NCBI GenBank assembly: GCA_938017895.1
Contig: CALIJI010000010.1
Coordinates: forward strand, 16,163-80,162
From: an uncultured bacterium
GTDB taxonomy: Bacteria; Patescibacteriota; Saccharimonadia; Saccharimonadales; Saccharimonadaceae
DNA length: 64,000 nt
Reading direction: 5' to 3'
Within the stretch, counting starts at the first letter, position 1; the number at the start of each line of letters is the position of its first letter. A program made the position numbers and the translations under genes. The notes under the pieces are model-generated. The model made no database searches, had not been told where the DNA came from, and worked only from the letters and a program-made list of their open reading frames with translations. Positions 16,884-26,339 of the stretch are shown here, piece by piece.

Positions 16884-18173
16884 CTATTTTTCAAAAAGCT
16901 TAGAAATCTCAGCGTTTAATTCATTAACCTGCCCAACTTCACCACCACTAACCGCACCAAAAGACCAGCAGTTTGCGTCAATAAATTCACGCGCAACCTT
17001 AAGCATTTTATCAAGTGAAATCTCACGAATTAACTCTGGCTGCTTTTCAAAATCACGAATTCCACCATCCCAGAAATAACGACCAGCATAAAATCCAGCT
17101 GTCGAAGCTACCGTTTGGCCACTCATCTGAAAAGACCCTAGCGCAAAACTCTTCATCGCTTCAAGCTCAGTCTCAGAAATTTCACCATTCAAGATTCGCT
17201 TTAATTCTGTTACGACAAGCTCAAAAAGCGGTTTAGCAGTATCAAAATTAGTTTGGCCTTCAAAATCCCACGAAGAATCATTTACTCCACGCGATGTTCC
17301 AGAATAAATACCATAAGCTAAACCTCGTTTTCGAGCCTGACCAAAAATACGCGAATGCATAGTGCCAGTTATAATGTGGTTCAACGCATCCATAGCATCC
17401 ATTTCATCATCCAACAGCTGACGTGGTAAAACTAGTGACAAGCCAAAGCTAATATTTTTTAGATCTGGGCGTGCAATATAAACTGGTTCATGTGGCGTTT
17501 CTAGTGGATCAGTTATAAGATCAAATCTTTCACCTCGCGGTAAAGAAATTTGTTCAAGGTTGGCAATGATTTTATTGCGGCGCGATTCATCAATTTTTCC
17601 AGCAATAACAAATCGTAAGTTGTCAGTAGTGTGAGTCCGCGTGTGATGCTCACAGATATCAGCCAGCGAAATGTTATCAATTGTTTTGAGGCGCTGCTCA
17701 TAAGTTAGAACTTTTTCACCAAAAGCCTGCTGAATTTTTGGCCACAAAAGGCGTGCGTTATTATTTAGATACCCAGTCAATTCATTGCGAACATTACCCT
17801 TTTCAGCCAGAAATTCAGTTTCATTAAATTTTGGTGTAGCGATCGAAAGAAGCTGAAGGTCTAGAATTCTCTCCCATTCAAAATCAGCACAATCAGCAAT
17901 ATAAACCATATTCATATCAGATGTGGAGGCGTTATGATAGGCACCATTTTTAGTAAACTCAGCTTCAAATTCATGCTCGCTAGAAAATTTTGCATTAGCA
18001 CCAAAAGCCATATGCTCCATTATATGAGCAGTTTCATAAATTTTATGACTTTTAGTATACCTTGAACCTGCTCGAAACTGAAACCGAAAGCTCATCACGG
18101 TCGCATCTGGAACATTTATAAGAAGACCGCGCGCGCCATTTTTTAGGCGCACTTCTTCAACGAAATGCCGCAT
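16884..18173 (-). CDS. M16-family (pitrilysin-type) zinc metallopeptidase
   Basis: The 429-residue protein has the inverted zinc motif HxxEH at H50-E53-H54 and the third ligand Glu at E131 (in NVRNEL), 77 residues on, as in the family. The second half (about 220-429) is the structural M16 domain. Related bacterial enzymes act as dimers on peptides or small proteins; no signal peptide is seen, so it is probably cytoplasmic. The ATG follows the secA stop directly, so the two genes are co-transcribed. Confidence 0.9.
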   Translation of the reverse strand: MRHFVEEVRLKNGARGLLINVPDATVMSFRFQFRAGSRYTKSHKIYETAHIMEHMAFGANAKFSSEHEFEAEFTKNGAYHNASTSDMNMVYIADCADFEWERILDLQLLSIATPKFNETEFLAEKGNVRNELTGYLNNNARLLWPKIQQAFGEKVLTYEQRLKTIDNISLADICEHHTRTHTTDNLRFVIAGKIDESRRNKIIANLEQISLPRGERFDLITDPLETPHEPVYIARPDLKNISFGLSLVLPRQLLDDEMDAMDALNHIITGTMHSRIFGQARKRGLAYGIYSGTSRGVNDSSWDFEGQTNFDTAKPLFELVVTELKRILNGEISETELEAMKSFALGSFQMSGQTVASTAGFYAGRYFWDGGIRDFEKQPELIREISLDKMLKVAREFIDANCWSFGAVSGGEVGQVNELNAEISKLFEK

Positions 18174-20846
18174 TTATTTTCGGCCCTTTTTCTTGTTTTG
18201 ACGCTGAGCTTTTTTAGTTTTGCGAGCCTTGTTTTTGCGAGCATTCCTCTCGGACACAGTCGAAGATTTCTTGGCGCTAAAATCATCATCTCGATTCTTT
18301 TCACCAGCTAAAACTTCATTCACGCCAGATTCTACAGAATTTTCAGCAAGACGCGTCAATTCGGTTTCGTGATCCTCTTCACTACGAGCTAGAACATCAC
18401 TCTGCTGAATATGAGTAATAATTCGAACTGCTTCATCACGTAAAGTATTCTGTAATCCATCAAATAGCTTCTGACTCTCGGAACGATATTCAACTAATGG
18501 ATCGCGTTGACCAACACTTCGCCAGTGGATTCCTTCGCGCAAATGATTCATATTCTCGAGGTGGTTCATCCATAAAGTATCAAGAATCTGCATATAAACT
18601 TCGCGCTCGATCTTTTGGATTGTGTCTTCACCTAGCTCAAATTCTTTTTCAGCGTAAATATCGTCAGCGATCTGTTTAGCCAACGAAAGACGTTTTTTAT
18701 CATTTTTAATTCGGCCAATCGCTTCAACTGTATCACGTTCAACCGGGAAGAATTCTAGGAAATTATCAACGAAATCTGGATTATTTTTTGAAGGAAGTTC
18801 CACTAATTCACGAACCTTATCCTCAAACAAAGCTTTAATTTGCGGAGTAATATCTTCGCCCTCAAGAATTTTTCGGCGCATCGTATAGACAACTTTTCGA
18901 TGGCGATTAATTACGTTGTCATATTGAACAACATTTTTACGCGTGTCGAAATTGAATCCTTCAACTCGTTTTTGAGCATTTTCGAGAGTTTTAGAAACAG
19001 ATTTGTGCTGAATTGGTTGATCATCAGGCACACCAAGTCGATCCATAAGCATAGCAATTCGCTCTCCTTGGAAAATTCGCATTAGATCGTCTTCGGTTGA
19101 AACAAAGAATTGTGTCTCACCTGGATCACCTTGACGGCCACCACGACCACGGAACTGGTTATCAATTCGACGCGATTCGTGACGCTCTGAACCAATTACA
19201 ACCAAGCCACCAAGCTCTTTTACACCTTCACCAAGTTTAATGTCAGTTCCACGACCAGCAATGTTCGTTGCAAGCGTAATTGCGCCTTTTTCTCCAGCAC
19301 GCGCCACAATCGCAGCTTCATGCTCGTTATTTTTGGCATTCAGAAGGTTGTATTTTATGCCTTCCTTATCGAGATATTTGGCGATTTGTTCATTTTTTTC
19401 AATTGAAGCCGAGCCGACCAAAACTGGACGACCGGCTTTGTGGTGTTTTTTAATTTCTTCAGCAACAGCTTTAAGCTTAGCTTTCTCAGTCTTAAAAATT
19501 AGATCTTCTTTGTCATCACGAATAACTGGTTTATTCGAAGGAATTTGCACAACCTCCAAAGAGTAAATCTGCTGAAACTCTTCAGCTTCAGTAAATGCGG
19601 TTCCGGTCATACCTGAAAGTTTTTTATAAAGGCGGAAGAAATTCTGGAATGAAATTGTTGCGAGCGTCATCGATTCTTGAAGCACTGGCACTTTTTCTTT
19701 TGCCTCAATCGCTTGATGCAAGCCTTCGTTGTATCGACGACCATTCATTAAACGACCAGTGTGTTCATCGACGATAATTACTTCTCCGTCATTAGTCACC
19801 ACATAGTCTTTATCTCGCTTAAATAGAGTTTGCGCACGCAAAGCTTGATCCATATGATAAACTGCGCGCGAATGCTCTGGAGTATAAAGATTTTTCATAT
19901 TGAGAAGTTTTTCAACTTTATCAATTCCAGAATCAGTCAATGAAACACTGCGGCGCTTCTCGTCAGTTTCGTAATCTTCATCCGTTAGCTGGGCGGCAAT
20001 TTTAGCAAACTGAATATATGCCTCTGGGTTCTCCGCAGCTGGAGCCGAGATAATCAATGGAGTTCGAGCTTCATCGATCAAAATTGAGTCAACTTCGTCA
20101 ACGATAGCAAAGTTAAGATCACGCTGACGCAATAAATCAACTTCATTCACCATATTATCACGCAAATAATCAAAGCCAAATTCATTATTTGTACCATATG
20201 TAATATCAGCATTATAAGCTTCTTTACGTGTAGCAGGTCGAAGGCGACGCATTTTTTCATCTTCGTGCGATTCGTTGTCGAACTTAGGATCATAAATATA
20301 GCTTGCTTCATTCACAATCACACCTACTGACAAACCTAGAAAATCATAAAGCTCACCCATCCAAGAAGCGTCGCGCTGAGCTAAGTAGTCGTTAACTGTC
20401 ACTACATGAACGCCCTTACCTTCAAGCGCGTTCAAAGAAACTGGTAGAGTAGCTACCAAGGTCTTACCTTCACCAGTTTTCATCTCGGCAACCTTTCCTT
20501 CGTGAAGCACCATTCCGCCAATTAGCTGAACATCAAAATGGCGCATTCCAAGCGTACGAGTTGAAGCTTCTCGCACCAACGCAAAAACATCCGGTAAAAT
20601 CGTATCAAGTGTTTCACCTTTTTTATCAAGCTTTTTTCTGAATTTAGCAAAACTTTCTTTTAATTCATCATCAGATTTTTTAGCATATTTTTCGCTTAAA
20701 GCATTAATCTCATCAACTTTTTTTTGCAGTCGCGCCAAAATTCGCTTTTGCGGATCACCAAAAATCTTCGTTAGAATTTTTTCAGTCTTACTTTCTTCTA
20801 TCATCACATTTTTTTTCGCAGTTTTTTTAGACATTTCCTTCTCCAT
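18174..20846 (-). CDS. secA: Preprotein translocase ATPase SecA
   Basis: The 890-residue motor shows RHFDVQLIGGMVLHEGKVAE, Walker A MKTGEGKT, the DEVD-type Walker B (AIVDEVDSILIDEAR), the second NBD motif TNIAGRGTDI and the RGRGGRQGDPG motif. It drives Sec-dependent export, needed here for the signal-peptide proteins in the window. The C-terminus is Lys/Arg-rich and lacks the CxCx8CH zinc finger that binds SecB. The start could be the ATG at 20846 or the one at 20834 preceded by GGAGAAGG. A7 and A8 runs lie within the first dozen codons. Confidence 0.96.
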   Translation of the reverse strand: MEKEMSKKTAKKNVMIEESKTEKILTKIFGDPQKRILARLQKKVDEINALSEKYAKKSDDELKESFAKFRKKLDKKGETLDTILPDVFALVREASTRTLGMRHFDVQLIGGMVLHEGKVAEMKTGEGKTLVATLPVSLNALEGKGVHVVTVNDYLAQRDASWMGELYDFLGLSVGVIVNEASYIYDPKFDNESHEDEKMRRLRPATRKEAYNADITYGTNNEFGFDYLRDNMVNEVDLLRQRDLNFAIVDEVDSILIDEARTPLIISAPAAENPEAYIQFAKIAAQLTDEDYETDEKRRSVSLTDSGIDKVEKLLNMKNLYTPEHSRAVYHMDQALRAQTLFKRDKDYVVTNDGEVIIVDEHTGRLMNGRRYNEGLHQAIEAKEKVPVLQESMTLATISFQNFFRLYKKLSGMTGTAFTEAEEFQQIYSLEVVQIPSNKPVIRDDKEDLIFKTEKAKLKAVAEEIKKHHKAGRPVLVGSASIEKNEQIAKYLDKEGIKYNLLNAKNNEHEAAIVARAGEKGAITLATNIAGRGTDIKLGEGVKELGGLVVIGSERHESRRIDNQFRGRGGRQGDPGETQFFVSTEDDLMRIFQGERIAMLMDRLGVPDDQPIQHKSVSKTLENAQKRVEGFNFDTRKNVVQYDNVINRHRKVVYTMRRKILEGEDITPQIKALFEDKVRELVELPSKNNPDFVDNFLEFFPVERDTVEAIGRIKNDKKRLSLAKQIADDIYAEKEFELGEDTIQKIEREVYMQILDTLWMNHLENMNHLREGIHWRSVGQRDPLVEYRSESQKLFDGLQNTLRDEAVRIITHIQQSDVLARSEEDHETELTRLAENSVESGVNEVLAGEKNRDDDFSAKKSSTVSERNARKNKARKTKKAQRQNKKKGRK

Positions 20847-20892
20847 TAAAACAGTATAAAATCTATTACAATTTTATCATAATTTTAACACT

Positions 20893-20915
20893 AAAAAAAG
20901 CCCCTTTAAAGGACT
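20893..20915 (-). terminator. Terminator of the gene at 20906
   Basis: On the minus strand a short stem around a CTTTAAAG centre is followed by seven T; it overlaps the last codons of the gene. Confidence 0.65.
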
Positions 20916-21259
20916 TTCATTAACTTTTTGGCTATTTCTACTATTTTATTATTAGGAGAAATAATCTTATGGTTAGCGATAGATTCAATCTCCTTATTTA
21001 AAGTCCTAAGCATACAAGATGCCTCAGCATCCCCAGCCAAAGATATAACATCAGAATACAATTTAATATTGTTGCTAGACTCGATTTTTTCGCTATCCCT
21101 AATTATTATTAAATTATTCTCTGACAAAAACAATAAAATAGGCTTTTTTATAATTTTATCATTTTTGATCTCATAAAAATCTAAATAAATTGTATTCTCA
21201 TAAATATCAACAGCCACAAACCTACGGCCGTATTTTTTGAAAAGTTTTGCTTTATCCAT
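20906..21259 (-). CDS. Small hypothetical protein
   Basis: The 117-residue soluble protein has no recognised family. Alternating hydrophobic stretches (RFVAVDIYENTIYLDFYEI, LLFLSENNLIIIRD) suggest a small beta-rich N-terminal domain followed by two helices. GGGGGTGA upstream of the ATG is an unusually G-rich Shine-Dalgarno sequence. The unit has its own -10 and terminator, so it is a stand-alone cassette upstream of secA. Function unknown. Confidence 0.7.
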   Translation of the reverse strand: MDKAKLFKKYGRRFVAVDIYENTIYLDFYEIKNDKIIKKPILLFLSENNLIIIRDSEKIESSNNIKLYSDVISLAGDAEASCMLRTLNKEIESIANHKIISPNNKIVEIAKKLMKVL

Positions 21260-21292
21260 TTTTTCACCCCCTAAAATAATAAAGTTACACCA

Positions 21293-21298
21293 TTATAC
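21293..21298 (-). promoter_or_regulatory. -10 box of the gene at 20906
   Basis: TATAAT, about 33 bases before the ATG. The -35 region would overlap the hpf terminator; only a weak TTTATT is seen. Confidence 0.55.
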
Positions 21299-21308
21299 AA
21301 TATTTTTA

Positions 21309-21342
21309 GCAAAAAATAAAATCGCGCCGTTTTGACGCGATT
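21309..21342 (-). terminator. Terminator of hpf
   Basis: A 7-bp GC-rich stem (21320-21326 with 21336-21342) followed on the minus strand by a T-rich tail. Confidence 0.8.
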
Positions 21343-21353
21343 ACTACAGTAAC

Positions 21354-21722
21354 TTATCCTCGTTTAAATGAGCGCTTAAACTTTGCCATAATACCAGCTT
21401 TACCAAGGCGTGGATTTTTTTCGGTCTTGTAACGGCGGATCTGTCCGTCAAGCTTGGCTTCAACAATATCAATCGCAGCAAGAACATTCGAGCTTTGATC
21501 TTTCGCTACCAAAGTTTTATCTGGCACATCAACGATTACTTCAACTTCATATTTGTTGTCGTGAGCACCATTGATTTGAGAAATCAAAACCCGCGCCGAT
21601 GCTGATTTTTTAGCATGTCGTGGTAGATATTTATCTAATTTACCAATATGCTTAATTGCATATTTTTTTGTATTTTCATCAACTTCGTATTTATTTCCTG
21701 TAACTTCAATCTGTGAAATCAT
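21354..21722 (-). CDS. hpf: Ribosome hibernation-promoting factor, short form
   Basis: The 122 residues match the HPF/RaiA domain: ISQIEVTGNKYEVDE, YAIKHIGKLDKYLPRHAK, the conserved strand YEVEVIVDVP and the helix AAIDIVEAKLDGQIRRYK. It binds the 30S decoding region and inactivates or stores ribosomes in starvation. The long-form dimerisation domain is absent. The C-terminal tail is basic. It has its own 17-bp-spaced promoter directly after the terminator of the upstream gene. Confidence 0.93.
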   Translation of the reverse strand: MISQIEVTGNKYEVDENTKKYAIKHIGKLDKYLPRHAKKSASARVLISQINGAHDNKYEVEVIVDVPDKTLVAKDQSSNVLAAIDIVEAKLDGQIRRYKTEKNPRLGKAGIMAKFKRSFKRG

Positions 21723-21752
21723 GTCTTTCCTTTTCTGTTAATTACTACTCAA

Positions 21753-21781
21753 ATATTAGCATAAACCTTTTTGATTGTCAA
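21753..21781 (-). promoter_or_regulatory. Promoter of hpf
   Basis: TTGACA (21781-21776), 17-bp spacer, TAATAT (21758-21753). The -35 starts right where the T-tail of the preceding terminator ends. Confidence 0.8.
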
Positions 21782-21805
21782 GAAAAAAGCCCGCGAACGC
21801 GAGCT
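21781..21805 (-). terminator. Terminator of the thioredoxin-like gene
   Basis: An 8-bp GC-rich stem (21788-21795 with 21798-21805), two-base loop, then TTTTTT that runs into the hpf -35. Confidence 0.82.
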
Positions 21806-21814
21806 CTACACCAA

Positions 21815-22078
21815 CTACTTAAGCTTGCCTATAACTTCCTTGATTTTATCTGGATTAAACCCAACAAAAGGTTCTAGACCTAAATCTCTTGGATCTAGAA
21901 ACGGAGCACCTGCCAGACCGTAAATCCGCTTCAACTCGTCAGTCATTCTTACTATAGAACCATCAGTATCATCATTTACATTGTAAACAATGAAATTCTC
22001 CAAAGCACCCGCGTCTCTCAATAACTTTTTAGTCATATTGCAAGCTGGACAATTATTTGTTATGAAAAGTACTGGCAT
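21815..22078 (-). CDS. Small glutaredoxin/thioredoxin-like protein
   Basis: About 87 residues with a redox motif CPAC near the N-terminus (FITNNCPACNMTK) and an APFLD segment (GLAGAPFLDP) that could correspond to the cis-Pro loop. Size and layout fit a glutaredoxin-fold thiol oxidoreductase. The ATG at 22078 is preferred over a GTG nine bases upstream because GAAGGTGG is spaced correctly for it. It is a stand-alone unit with its own terminator; substrate unknown. Confidence 0.78.
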   Translation of the reverse strand: MPVLFITNNCPACNMTKKLLRDAGALENFIVYNVNDDTDGSIVRMTDELKRIYGLAGAPFLDPRDLGLEPFVGFNPDKIKEVIGKLK

Positions 22079-22135
22079 AATAGCCACCTTCTTTCTTAAT
22101 TTATTTATATTTCAATTATAACATAAGTAAATTAA

Positions 22136-22189
22136 AAAGCACTATATATAGTGTTGTAAAATATACATACACGCTAAATATAGTGCTTT
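22136..22189 (-). terminator. Terminator of serS
   Basis: A perfect 12-bp stem (22136-22147 with 22178-22189) with T-rich sequence after it on the minus strand. Confidence 0.8.
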
Positions 22190-22195
22190 ATAGTT

Positions 22196-23470
22196 CTAGA
22201 TTTCTTTTCTGCCACCCATAAATGGTTGCAAAACTTCTGGGATAATTAAATTATCTCCATTCTGGAAGTTTTCGAGTATTGCTACCAAACAACGCGCAAG
22301 CGAAACGGCTGTACCATTGAGTGTATGAACTACCTGTAACTCACCACTAGTTCTACGCACACGAATGTTTAAGTTTCGCGCCTGATAGTCAGTACAGTTC
22401 GAGCAGCTAGTAATTTCACGATACTTACCGTCAACTGGGCTCCAATATTCAATATCGTATTTCTTTGAAGCTGGCGCGCCCAAATCACCACTAGCAATAT
22501 TGATTACACGATATGGGATTCCTAGATCTTGATAAATTTCCTCTTCGACAGCCAGAATTTTTTCGTGAGCTTTAGCACTTTGTTCCGGTAAAGTATAGGC
22601 ATACATTTCAAGCTTATTGAACTGATGAACTCGGAAAAGACCACGTGTGTGCTTGCCGTAAGTCCCCGCCTCTTTGCGATAGCAAGGCGAATAGCCAGCA
22701 TAAAAAATTGGTAAATCTTTTTCGTTCAAAACCTCACCAGCATGATAACCAGTTAGCGACATTTCGGCAGTTGCAATTAAGCTTAGATCTTCACCTTCGA
22801 TGAAATATTCATCACTTTGCTCACTCGAACGAGGCGCAAAACCAGTTCCCGTGGCAACTTCACCATTAACCATATGCGGAACGGTCATAAAATTAAAACC
22901 TTTCGAAAGCAGTTTATTTAGCGCAAACTGATAAATAGCATTCTCTAAAAGCGCTAAATCACCTTTCAAGAAATAAAACTTTGCACCAGCAACCTTCGCT
23001 CCACGCTCAAAATCAACCCAGTTTTTATTCATTGCAAAATCAAGATGATCTTTTGCACCAACTCGCTCTGAACCAAATTTTTGTTCAGCTAACTCAATTC
23101 CCCACTCCTTCACAACTTCATCTTCACCTTCTTCACCAATCGGCACATCTGGTTGGAGTATATTTGGAATAGCATTTAATCCAGCATTCAATTTCTCCTC
23201 AATATCGCGAAAGTCACTTTCAAGCTCTGCAAGTTCAGTCTTGATTTTTTTACCCTCAATTATGTTTTCTTCAGAAGGTTTACCACCATCTTTTTTCATC
23301 AAATCAGAAATTTGATTACGACGAGCGCGCAATTCATCAATCTTATAGGTTAGCTTCTTTCTTTGATCATCAAGTTCAAGAACCGCATCAACATCAGTTT
23401 TATAGCCTTTGTTTGCAGTATCTTTTTTAACTTGCACCAAATTTTCACGAATAAATTTTATATCTAGCAT
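22196..23470 (-). CDS. serS: Seryl-tRNA synthetase
   Basis: The 424-residue class II synthetase has the N-terminal tRNA-binding coiled coil (about 30-110), TAEMSLTGYHAGE with the serine-site TAE, motif 2 PCYRKEAGTYGKHTRGLFRVHQF (shown in part) and motif 3 GTAVSLARCLVAILEN. The start at 23470 sits six bases after a TATAAT box, and MLDIKFIRENL is the canonical SerRS beginning. Monocistronic. Confidence 0.96.
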   Translation of the reverse strand: MLDIKFIRENLVQVKKDTANKGYKTDVDAVLELDDQRKKLTYKIDELRARRNQISDLMKKDGGKPSEENIIEGKKIKTELAELESDFRDIEEKLNAGLNAIPNILQPDVPIGEEGEDEVVKEWGIELAEQKFGSERVGAKDHLDFAMNKNWVDFERGAKVAGAKFYFLKGDLALLENAIYQFALNKLLSKGFNFMTVPHMVNGEVATGTGFAPRSSEQSDEYFIEGEDLSLIATAEMSLTGYHAGEVLNEKDLPIFYAGYSPCYRKEAGTYGKHTRGLFRVHQFNKLEMYAYTLPEQSAKAHEKILAVEEEIYQDLGIPYRVINIASGDLGAPASKKYDIEYWSPVDGKYREITSCSNCTDYQARNLNIRVRRTSGELQVVHTLNGTAVSLARCLVAILENFQNGDNLIIPEVLQPFMGGRKEI

Positions 23471-23476
23471 GATTAA

Positions 23477-23482
23477 ATTATA
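23477..23482 (-). promoter_or_regulatory. -10 box of serS, leaderless type
   Basis: TATAAT, six bases before the ATG at 23470; it directly abuts the terminator of the preceding gene. Confidence 0.62.
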
Positions 23483-23516
23483 TCACAAAAAGCAACCTCC
23501 TTGAAGAGGTGCTTTT
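23483..23516 (-). terminator. Terminator of the VirB6/TrbL-like gene
   Basis: An 11-bp stem with one bulged A (arms 23488-23499 and 23506-23516), closed by CCTC/GAGG; minus-strand T run follows. Confidence 0.75.
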
Positions 23517-23532
23517 AATGTATATTTTAGTA

Positions 23533-26016
23533 TTAAGGGTTATTAGATTTTTTACCAGAATCTGGATTAATCCAATTGCTCCTATAGTTAGGTTGAACTT
23601 TTCTAGTTGGACTATTATTGTTCGGAACTGGATTTGAAGGAAGGGTAGCTTTTGGACTGGAGCTAGTGTTAGAATTGGGATTAGCTACAACCTTAGAGTT
23701 AGCTTTTTGAATAATTTGATTCAAGAATTTTTCCTGATCAGCCGTCATATCATCGCGAGTCTCTGGGTTAGTGAGCGCATTATTAGCCATACTTATGACA
23801 CTAGATAGCTGATCTTGGCTCATATTATCTATAGCATTCAAATAGTTAGTAGTTTCGCCAGGACGAAGCGCAGTTAAGCTTTTCGCAGTCATGTTTGCAT
23901 ACGCCCCAGGATCAGACATAGCTTGGCCCATAACACTTTCGGCCATAGTTAAACCATTTGAAAGCTTTTGAGTAGTAATACCACCTTGAGTATTTCGAGC
24001 AACAGTCATGGCGCCCATGAGCGAAGGAGATACAGCCTTCATATCGCCTGCATATCTATCCGTAAACTTCTGCGCAAACTCCTGCGATACACCCGATGAT
24101 TTAATAGCGGAAGACATTATATTGGCAATATCGCTCTCCTTTTTTCCGGAATTTTTTGCAGCCCCATACGCAACCCTGAACTTAGAAAAATCCCCAGACT
24201 GCATAGCCCCAACAAGAGAGTTTTCTATAGCTGCATCTTTAGCCGCATCACCATTCAAAGTAGCCCAGCTCCTTGCCATAGCGACAGATTGCGCAGAGAT
24301 TTGGTCATCTTCACGCTTTTGCTTAATAGCTCGCAAACCATTTAACGAACGGAGCTGAGAATCTGTAATAGTTCCACTTGCTTCCATTTGTTCTAGCATA
24401 GCAATTCTGCGATCTTCATCATCCCATTTCTGGTTTTCTTCGATAATCTGAGCATTACTATCCGCGCCAAGACGCGAATTACGCAATCTACCAGCAATTG
24501 AAGCTATCCTTGTTCCTCGCCCAAGCCTGCCTAATTTTTGACCGAGCCCAGTCTTAGGATCTTTATCCCTTCCAGTAAGAGCGTCTACATTACCCCTACT
24601 CCAGTTAGTAGCGTGCTTCGCCACGGAAGTATTACCCATAAATTTATTTGCACCGCCAGCAAGAGAGCTGAGTTTGCCTGTAATATTAGCATTGGTTAGC
24701 TTATCTAGAGCAGCTAAAGCACCTCTAATTAGAGCAACTACTCCAGCCATCCCCACAAACGGTAATGTCAGATAAAGCCCCTCAATAAGAAAGCTAAAAG
24801 GACCGCTAGCTGTAGCCGCTAAGGTATTGGAAGCTAGCACGGTTAGAGAGACTACAATAGATGCCATAGGATAAATGACTAGCATAGATTTAAATATACT
24901 TTTCCATTTGTTAAAAATTCCTTCGGTATTAGGTAAAATAGCAGAAGCAAAAGCAATCGGTGACAATACAACCAAAATAATAACGACCGCCTGACGAATC
25001 ATTAAAGTAATTATCATCACAACCATTCCAATTAGGGCAGACATAAGAGCCAAAAACATAGTTCCACCAAAAAACACTGCACCAGTACTAAGCGCTAAGC
25101 CGCCCGCAACAATTTGGCCCAAACTATGAGCTCCACTAGTAGAAGCCCCAGACCATTCTACACTTCCTATTATAGTGTTATATATACTTCGCCCTAATAT
25201 ATTAGATGCATCAACCGCAATAACAGATATATAATAAGATACGTTAATTAGAATGGCAAAAATCAAAAGGCGCGGAAGCATTTTTTTAATGCCATAATTA
25301 GAGATACCAAGGCTAGTGATTTGAGAAATTATAACAATCGTAAATAAAATGACAAACAAAACATTGGCTATATCGCGAAAATTACCCCATACTTCCATAA
25401 GGCTTTTGCCACTACTTTTATCTTGACTGCTGTTAGTGAAAAGCTCATTGGACCTAACCTGCAACATATTATCTGCAATAAATTTATACGAATCCATCAC
25501 TACCTTAGACAAAAAGTTTGCACCAGGACAAACAATCCAACCTACGCCATCAACTTTACATGAGGATTTATCTTCAGAATCTTCTTTTTCATTCTTGCTT
25601 TCCTCTTCCTTTTTTTGGCTAGCTACAGCAGATTCTTGATTTTGCTTTTGGAGTTTTCGCTGGCACTCAGAACTTAAAGTGCTACCGCCTATAGATGGAC
25701 CTGCTCCATTAACACAATCATCTTCTTTATTCGGTGTATCTTTACTATTCTTCTGATTACTATTACAGGCTGGATTCTTTGGTCCATCCGAAGAATTACA
25801 ATCAATTGGGTTATTATTTTTTTTACTACTATTCTTATCTGTGGATTTATTATTTGTATTTTGCTGAATACTATCACAGCTTGGATCTTTTGGTCCAGCA
25901 CCACTACAATTAGCATAAGCCTGATTACCGCTTGAAATAAAATTAACACTAAATATTACAGCGAAAATATACAAAATTATTTTTTTATTTTTAAACCTAA
26001 CCCAAAAGTTATTCAT
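23533..26016 (-). CDS. VirB6/TrbL-like polytopic membrane protein of a type IV secretion-like system
   Basis: The 827-residue protein has a signal-like N-terminus (about 1-36), a Cys-containing low-complexity region (about 37-150) and at least six membrane segments (about 210-440). A hydrophilic, Ala/Ser/Met-rich cytoplasmic or translocated C-terminus (about 440-827) ends in a Pro/Asn-rich tail. The core (VGWIVCPGANFL and the helix bundle after it) resembles the VirB6/TrbL-type proteins found in Patescibacteria. The N-terminal region holds repeats of the form C-x-GPK-x-P-x-C. No VirB4/VirD4 gene lies within the window. Role as a channel for DNA or effectors is inferred from family only. Confidence 0.7.
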   Translation of the reverse strand: MNNFWVRFKNKKIILYIFAVIFSVNFISSGNQAYANCSGAGPKDPSCDSIQQNTNNKSTDKNSSKKNNNPIDCNSSDGPKNPACNSNQKNSKDTPNKEDDCVNGAGPSIGGSTLSSECQRKLQKQNQESAVASQKKEEESKNEKEDSEDKSSCKVDGVGWIVCPGANFLSKVVMDSYKFIADNMLQVRSNELFTNSSQDKSSGKSLMEVWGNFRDIANVLFVILFTIVIISQITSLGISNYGIKKMLPRLLIFAILINVSYYISVIAVDASNILGRSIYNTIIGSVEWSGASTSGAHSLGQIVAGGLALSTGAVFFGGTMFLALMSALIGMVVMIITLMIRQAVVIILVVLSPIAFASAILPNTEGIFNKWKSIFKSMLVIYPMASIVVSLTVLASNTLAATASGPFSFLIEGLYLTLPFVGMAGVVALIRGALAALDKLTNANITGKLSSLAGGANKFMGNTSVAKHATNWSRGNVDALTGRDKDPKTGLGQKLGRLGRGTRIASIAGRLRNSRLGADSNAQIIEENQKWDDEDRRIAMLEQMEASGTITDSQLRSLNGLRAIKQKREDDQISAQSVAMARSWATLNGDAAKDAAIENSLVGAMQSGDFSKFRVAYGAAKNSGKKESDIANIMSSAIKSSGVSQEFAQKFTDRYAGDMKAVSPSLMGAMTVARNTQGGITTQKLSNGLTMAESVMGQAMSDPGAYANMTAKSLTALRPGETTNYLNAIDNMSQDQLSSVISMANNALTNPETRDDMTADQEKFLNQIIQKANSKVVANPNSNTSSSPKATLPSNPVPNNNSPTRKVQPNYRSNWINPDSGKKSNNP

Positions 26017-26100
26017 AATGCTTATATTTAATCATACTTTACGTTAAAGTTCAATATTATGCTAATGATTTTATAAAAATAATTTTAGCATAAAAAATCC

Positions 26101-26129
26101 TTGACTTTATGCGTCATAATTGATAAAAT
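26101..26129 (+). promoter_or_regulatory. Promoter of tRNA-Val
   Basis: TTGACT (26101-26106), 17-bp spacer, TAAAAT (26124-26129); the tRNA begins 12 bases downstream. Confidence 0.82.
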
Positions 26130-26140
26130 TATAAATGTTC

Positions 26141-26217
26141 GGGTGATTAGCTCAGTTGGCTAGAGCATCTCGTTTACACCGAGAGGGTCTGGGGTTCGAG
26201 TCCCTAATCACCCACCA
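26141..26217 (+). tRNA. tRNA-Val (anticodon TAC), CCA encoded
   Basis: The cloverleaf closes: a 7-bp acceptor stem GGGTGAT/ATCACCC, D arm with GCTCAGTTGGCTAGAGC, anticodon loop TTTACAC (anticodon TAC), and T arm with TTCGAGT. The terminal CCA is encoded at 26215-26217. Confidence 0.96.
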
Positions 26218-26231
26218 GAAATTATTTATTT

Positions 26232-26262
26232 AAAACCGCTTCTATGAGGCGGTTTTAAATTT
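26232..26262 (+). terminator. Terminator of tRNA-Val
   Basis: A perfect 8-bp stem (26232-26239 with 26249-26256) followed by a T-rich tail. Confidence 0.82.
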
Positions 26263-26267
26263 TACTC

Positions 26268-26311
26268 TAACAAAATAGGTGCTTCATAGCAAATTTATCA
26301 AGCACCTATTT
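26268..26311 (-). terminator. Terminator of the DUF2207 gene
   Basis: A perfect 12-bp stem (26273-26284 with 26300-26311), with TTTTG after it on the minus strand. Confidence 0.75.
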
Positions 26312-26339
26312 GTTATAACAGTGATTTAAGCGGAGAATT

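Noticed and set aside
16364..16894. Open frame of 176 codons on the minus strand
   Set aside because: It lies antisense to the well-supported small gene at 16509, overlaps its promoter and terminator, and its Cys/Phe/Ser-rich translation looks like a shadow frame.
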